Shown in pieces: positions 13,262-13,712 of a DNA stretch of 13,712 nucleotides (the stretch's first letter is position 1; each line of letters begins with the position of its first letter). The stretch comes from an uncultured Clostridia bacterium. Its GTDB lineage: Bacteria; Bacillota; Clostridia; TANB77; CAG-508. The notes under the pieces were generated by a model that saw only the letters and a list, made by a program, of their open reading frames with translations, was not told the origin of the DNA and did no database searches. The translations under genes were made by a program, and so were the position numbers. The stretch is from positions 17,310-31,021 of the forward strand of contig CAOTKV010000022.1 in the NCBI GenBank assembly GCA_948530865.1, in the 5' to 3' direction.

Positions 13262-13712
13262 GTGAATTCAAATGATGATAGTGTAAAAAAACCAAAGAAA
13301 ATAGTACCAGAAGAAAAAATGGTTAAAAAAGTAAAAAAAGTTCCCAAAATAGAAAAAAAGAAAATTGTAAAAAAAGAAGATGATTTTGAAGAACTTGATG
13401 GAATACTACCACTAGGTGATGATTTTGAAGATGATGATGCAATATTACCAGGGATAGATGAGTTTGAAGAATATGACGAAATTGTTGATGATGACTTTGA
13501 AGATTTTGAAGAAGATGATGATGAAGTATTACCAGGATTAGAAGATGAGATTGATAATATTGATGACTTCGAAGAAATAGAAGAAGTAGAAGATTTAGAC
13601 GATGACTTTGAGGAAATAGAAGAAGTAGAAGATTTAGACGATGACTTTGAGGAAATCGAAGAAGTAGAAGATTTAGACGATGACTTTGAGGAAATAGAAG
13701 AAGTAGAAGATT
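13262..13712 (+). CDS. Unrecognised protein with Lys-rich N-terminus and acidic tandem repeats (3' end outside window)
   Basis: The frame is open from GTG 13262 to the right edge, 150 visible codons without a stop. GGAGG at 13249-13253 lies 8 bases before the GTG, so the start is well supported. Residues 1-37 are strongly basic (KKPKKIVP, KKVKKVPKIEKKKIVKK). From about residue 38 the protein becomes almost entirely Asp/Glu with scattered Phe, Ile, Leu and Val. Imperfect units built around ILPxxDxFE or VLPGLEDE come first (about 47-100), then near-identical 13-residue repeats EEIEEVEDLDDDF to the edge. No signal peptide, transmembrane helix or catalytic motif is visible, so the visible part is probably cytoplasmic and disordered. 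It occupies the place where sigG lies in Bacillus. I do not recognise it; it may be the N-terminal extension of a larger protein whose folded domain lies beyond the window. Confidence 0.8.
   Translation, partial: MNSNDDSVKKPKKIVPEEKMVKKVKKVPKIEKKKIVKKEDDFEELDGILPLGDDFEDDDAILPGIDEFEEYDEIVDDDFEDFEEDDDEVLPGLEDEIDNIDDFEEIEEVEDLDDDFEEIEEVEDLDDDFEEIEEVEDLDDDFEEIEEVED
13571..13712 (+). repeat. 39-bp tandem repeat inside the acidic gene
   Basis: Units start at 13571, 13610, 13649 and 13688 (the last cut by the edge). Each codes EEIEEVEDLDDDF. The copies differ only by gaa/gag in the first codon and ata/atc in the third. Such near-identity at the DNA level points to recent expansion, and the copy number may vary between strains or be mis-assembled. 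Confidence 0.95.

Noticed and set aside
13571..13712. CRISPR-like or iteron-like array at the right edge
   Set aside because: The 39-bp units are contiguous, in frame, with only silent changes, so they are coding repeats.

Overview
The window looks like a chromosomal segment of an AT-rich, endospore-forming member of the Clostridia. The evidence is very low GC and A/T-ended codons, a dcw-type cell-wall and division cluster in Firmicutes order (murA, ftsQ/divIB, two DUF881 genes, sbp, ftsA, ftsZ), and the sporulation pair spoIIGA-sigE directly behind ftsZ. All recognisable genes lie on the + strand. No tRNA, rRNA, CRISPR array or insertion sequence was seen.

Left region (1-2270): the end of a secreted protein cut by the left edge. 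It has a Pro-rich heptad repeat, a small unassigned module and a C-terminal type I dockerin. Two paralogous single-cohesin proteins follow. Each has a signal peptide, one cohesin-like domain, an Asn/Thr-rich linker and an IPxTG-like anchor with a transmembrane helix and basic tail. Dockerin and surface-anchored cohesins side by side suggest a very small cellulosome-like surface attachment system. The cohesin genes have separate promoters and terminators.

Middle region (2270-8400): topB (type IA topoisomerase III), then murA-ftsQ-DUF881-DUF881-sbp, tightly packed and closed by a terminator. murA is split by an apparent one-base insertion near 4837-4846; with one base removed the protein is 418 residues, the usual length, with all key residues. 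A hairpin in the topB-murA gap overlaps the murA ribosome binding site.

Right region (8400-13712): a roughly 400-base gene-free stretch with a good promoter, then ftsA-ftsZ and two consecutive terminators. spoIIGA-sigE follows as a separate unit with its own terminator. SpoIIGA is the membrane aspartic protease that activates pro-SigE, and the adjacent sigE keeps a pro-sequence. sigG, which follows sigE in Bacillus, is not in the next 630 bases. Instead there is an unrecognised gene running off the right edge: a Lys-rich N-terminus followed by an extremely acidic region ending in nearly identical 39-bp tandem repeats.

The conserved core is ordinary. The least explained parts are the dockerin/cohesin group, the hairpin before murA, the murA frameshift, the gap before ftsA and the acidic repeat protein.
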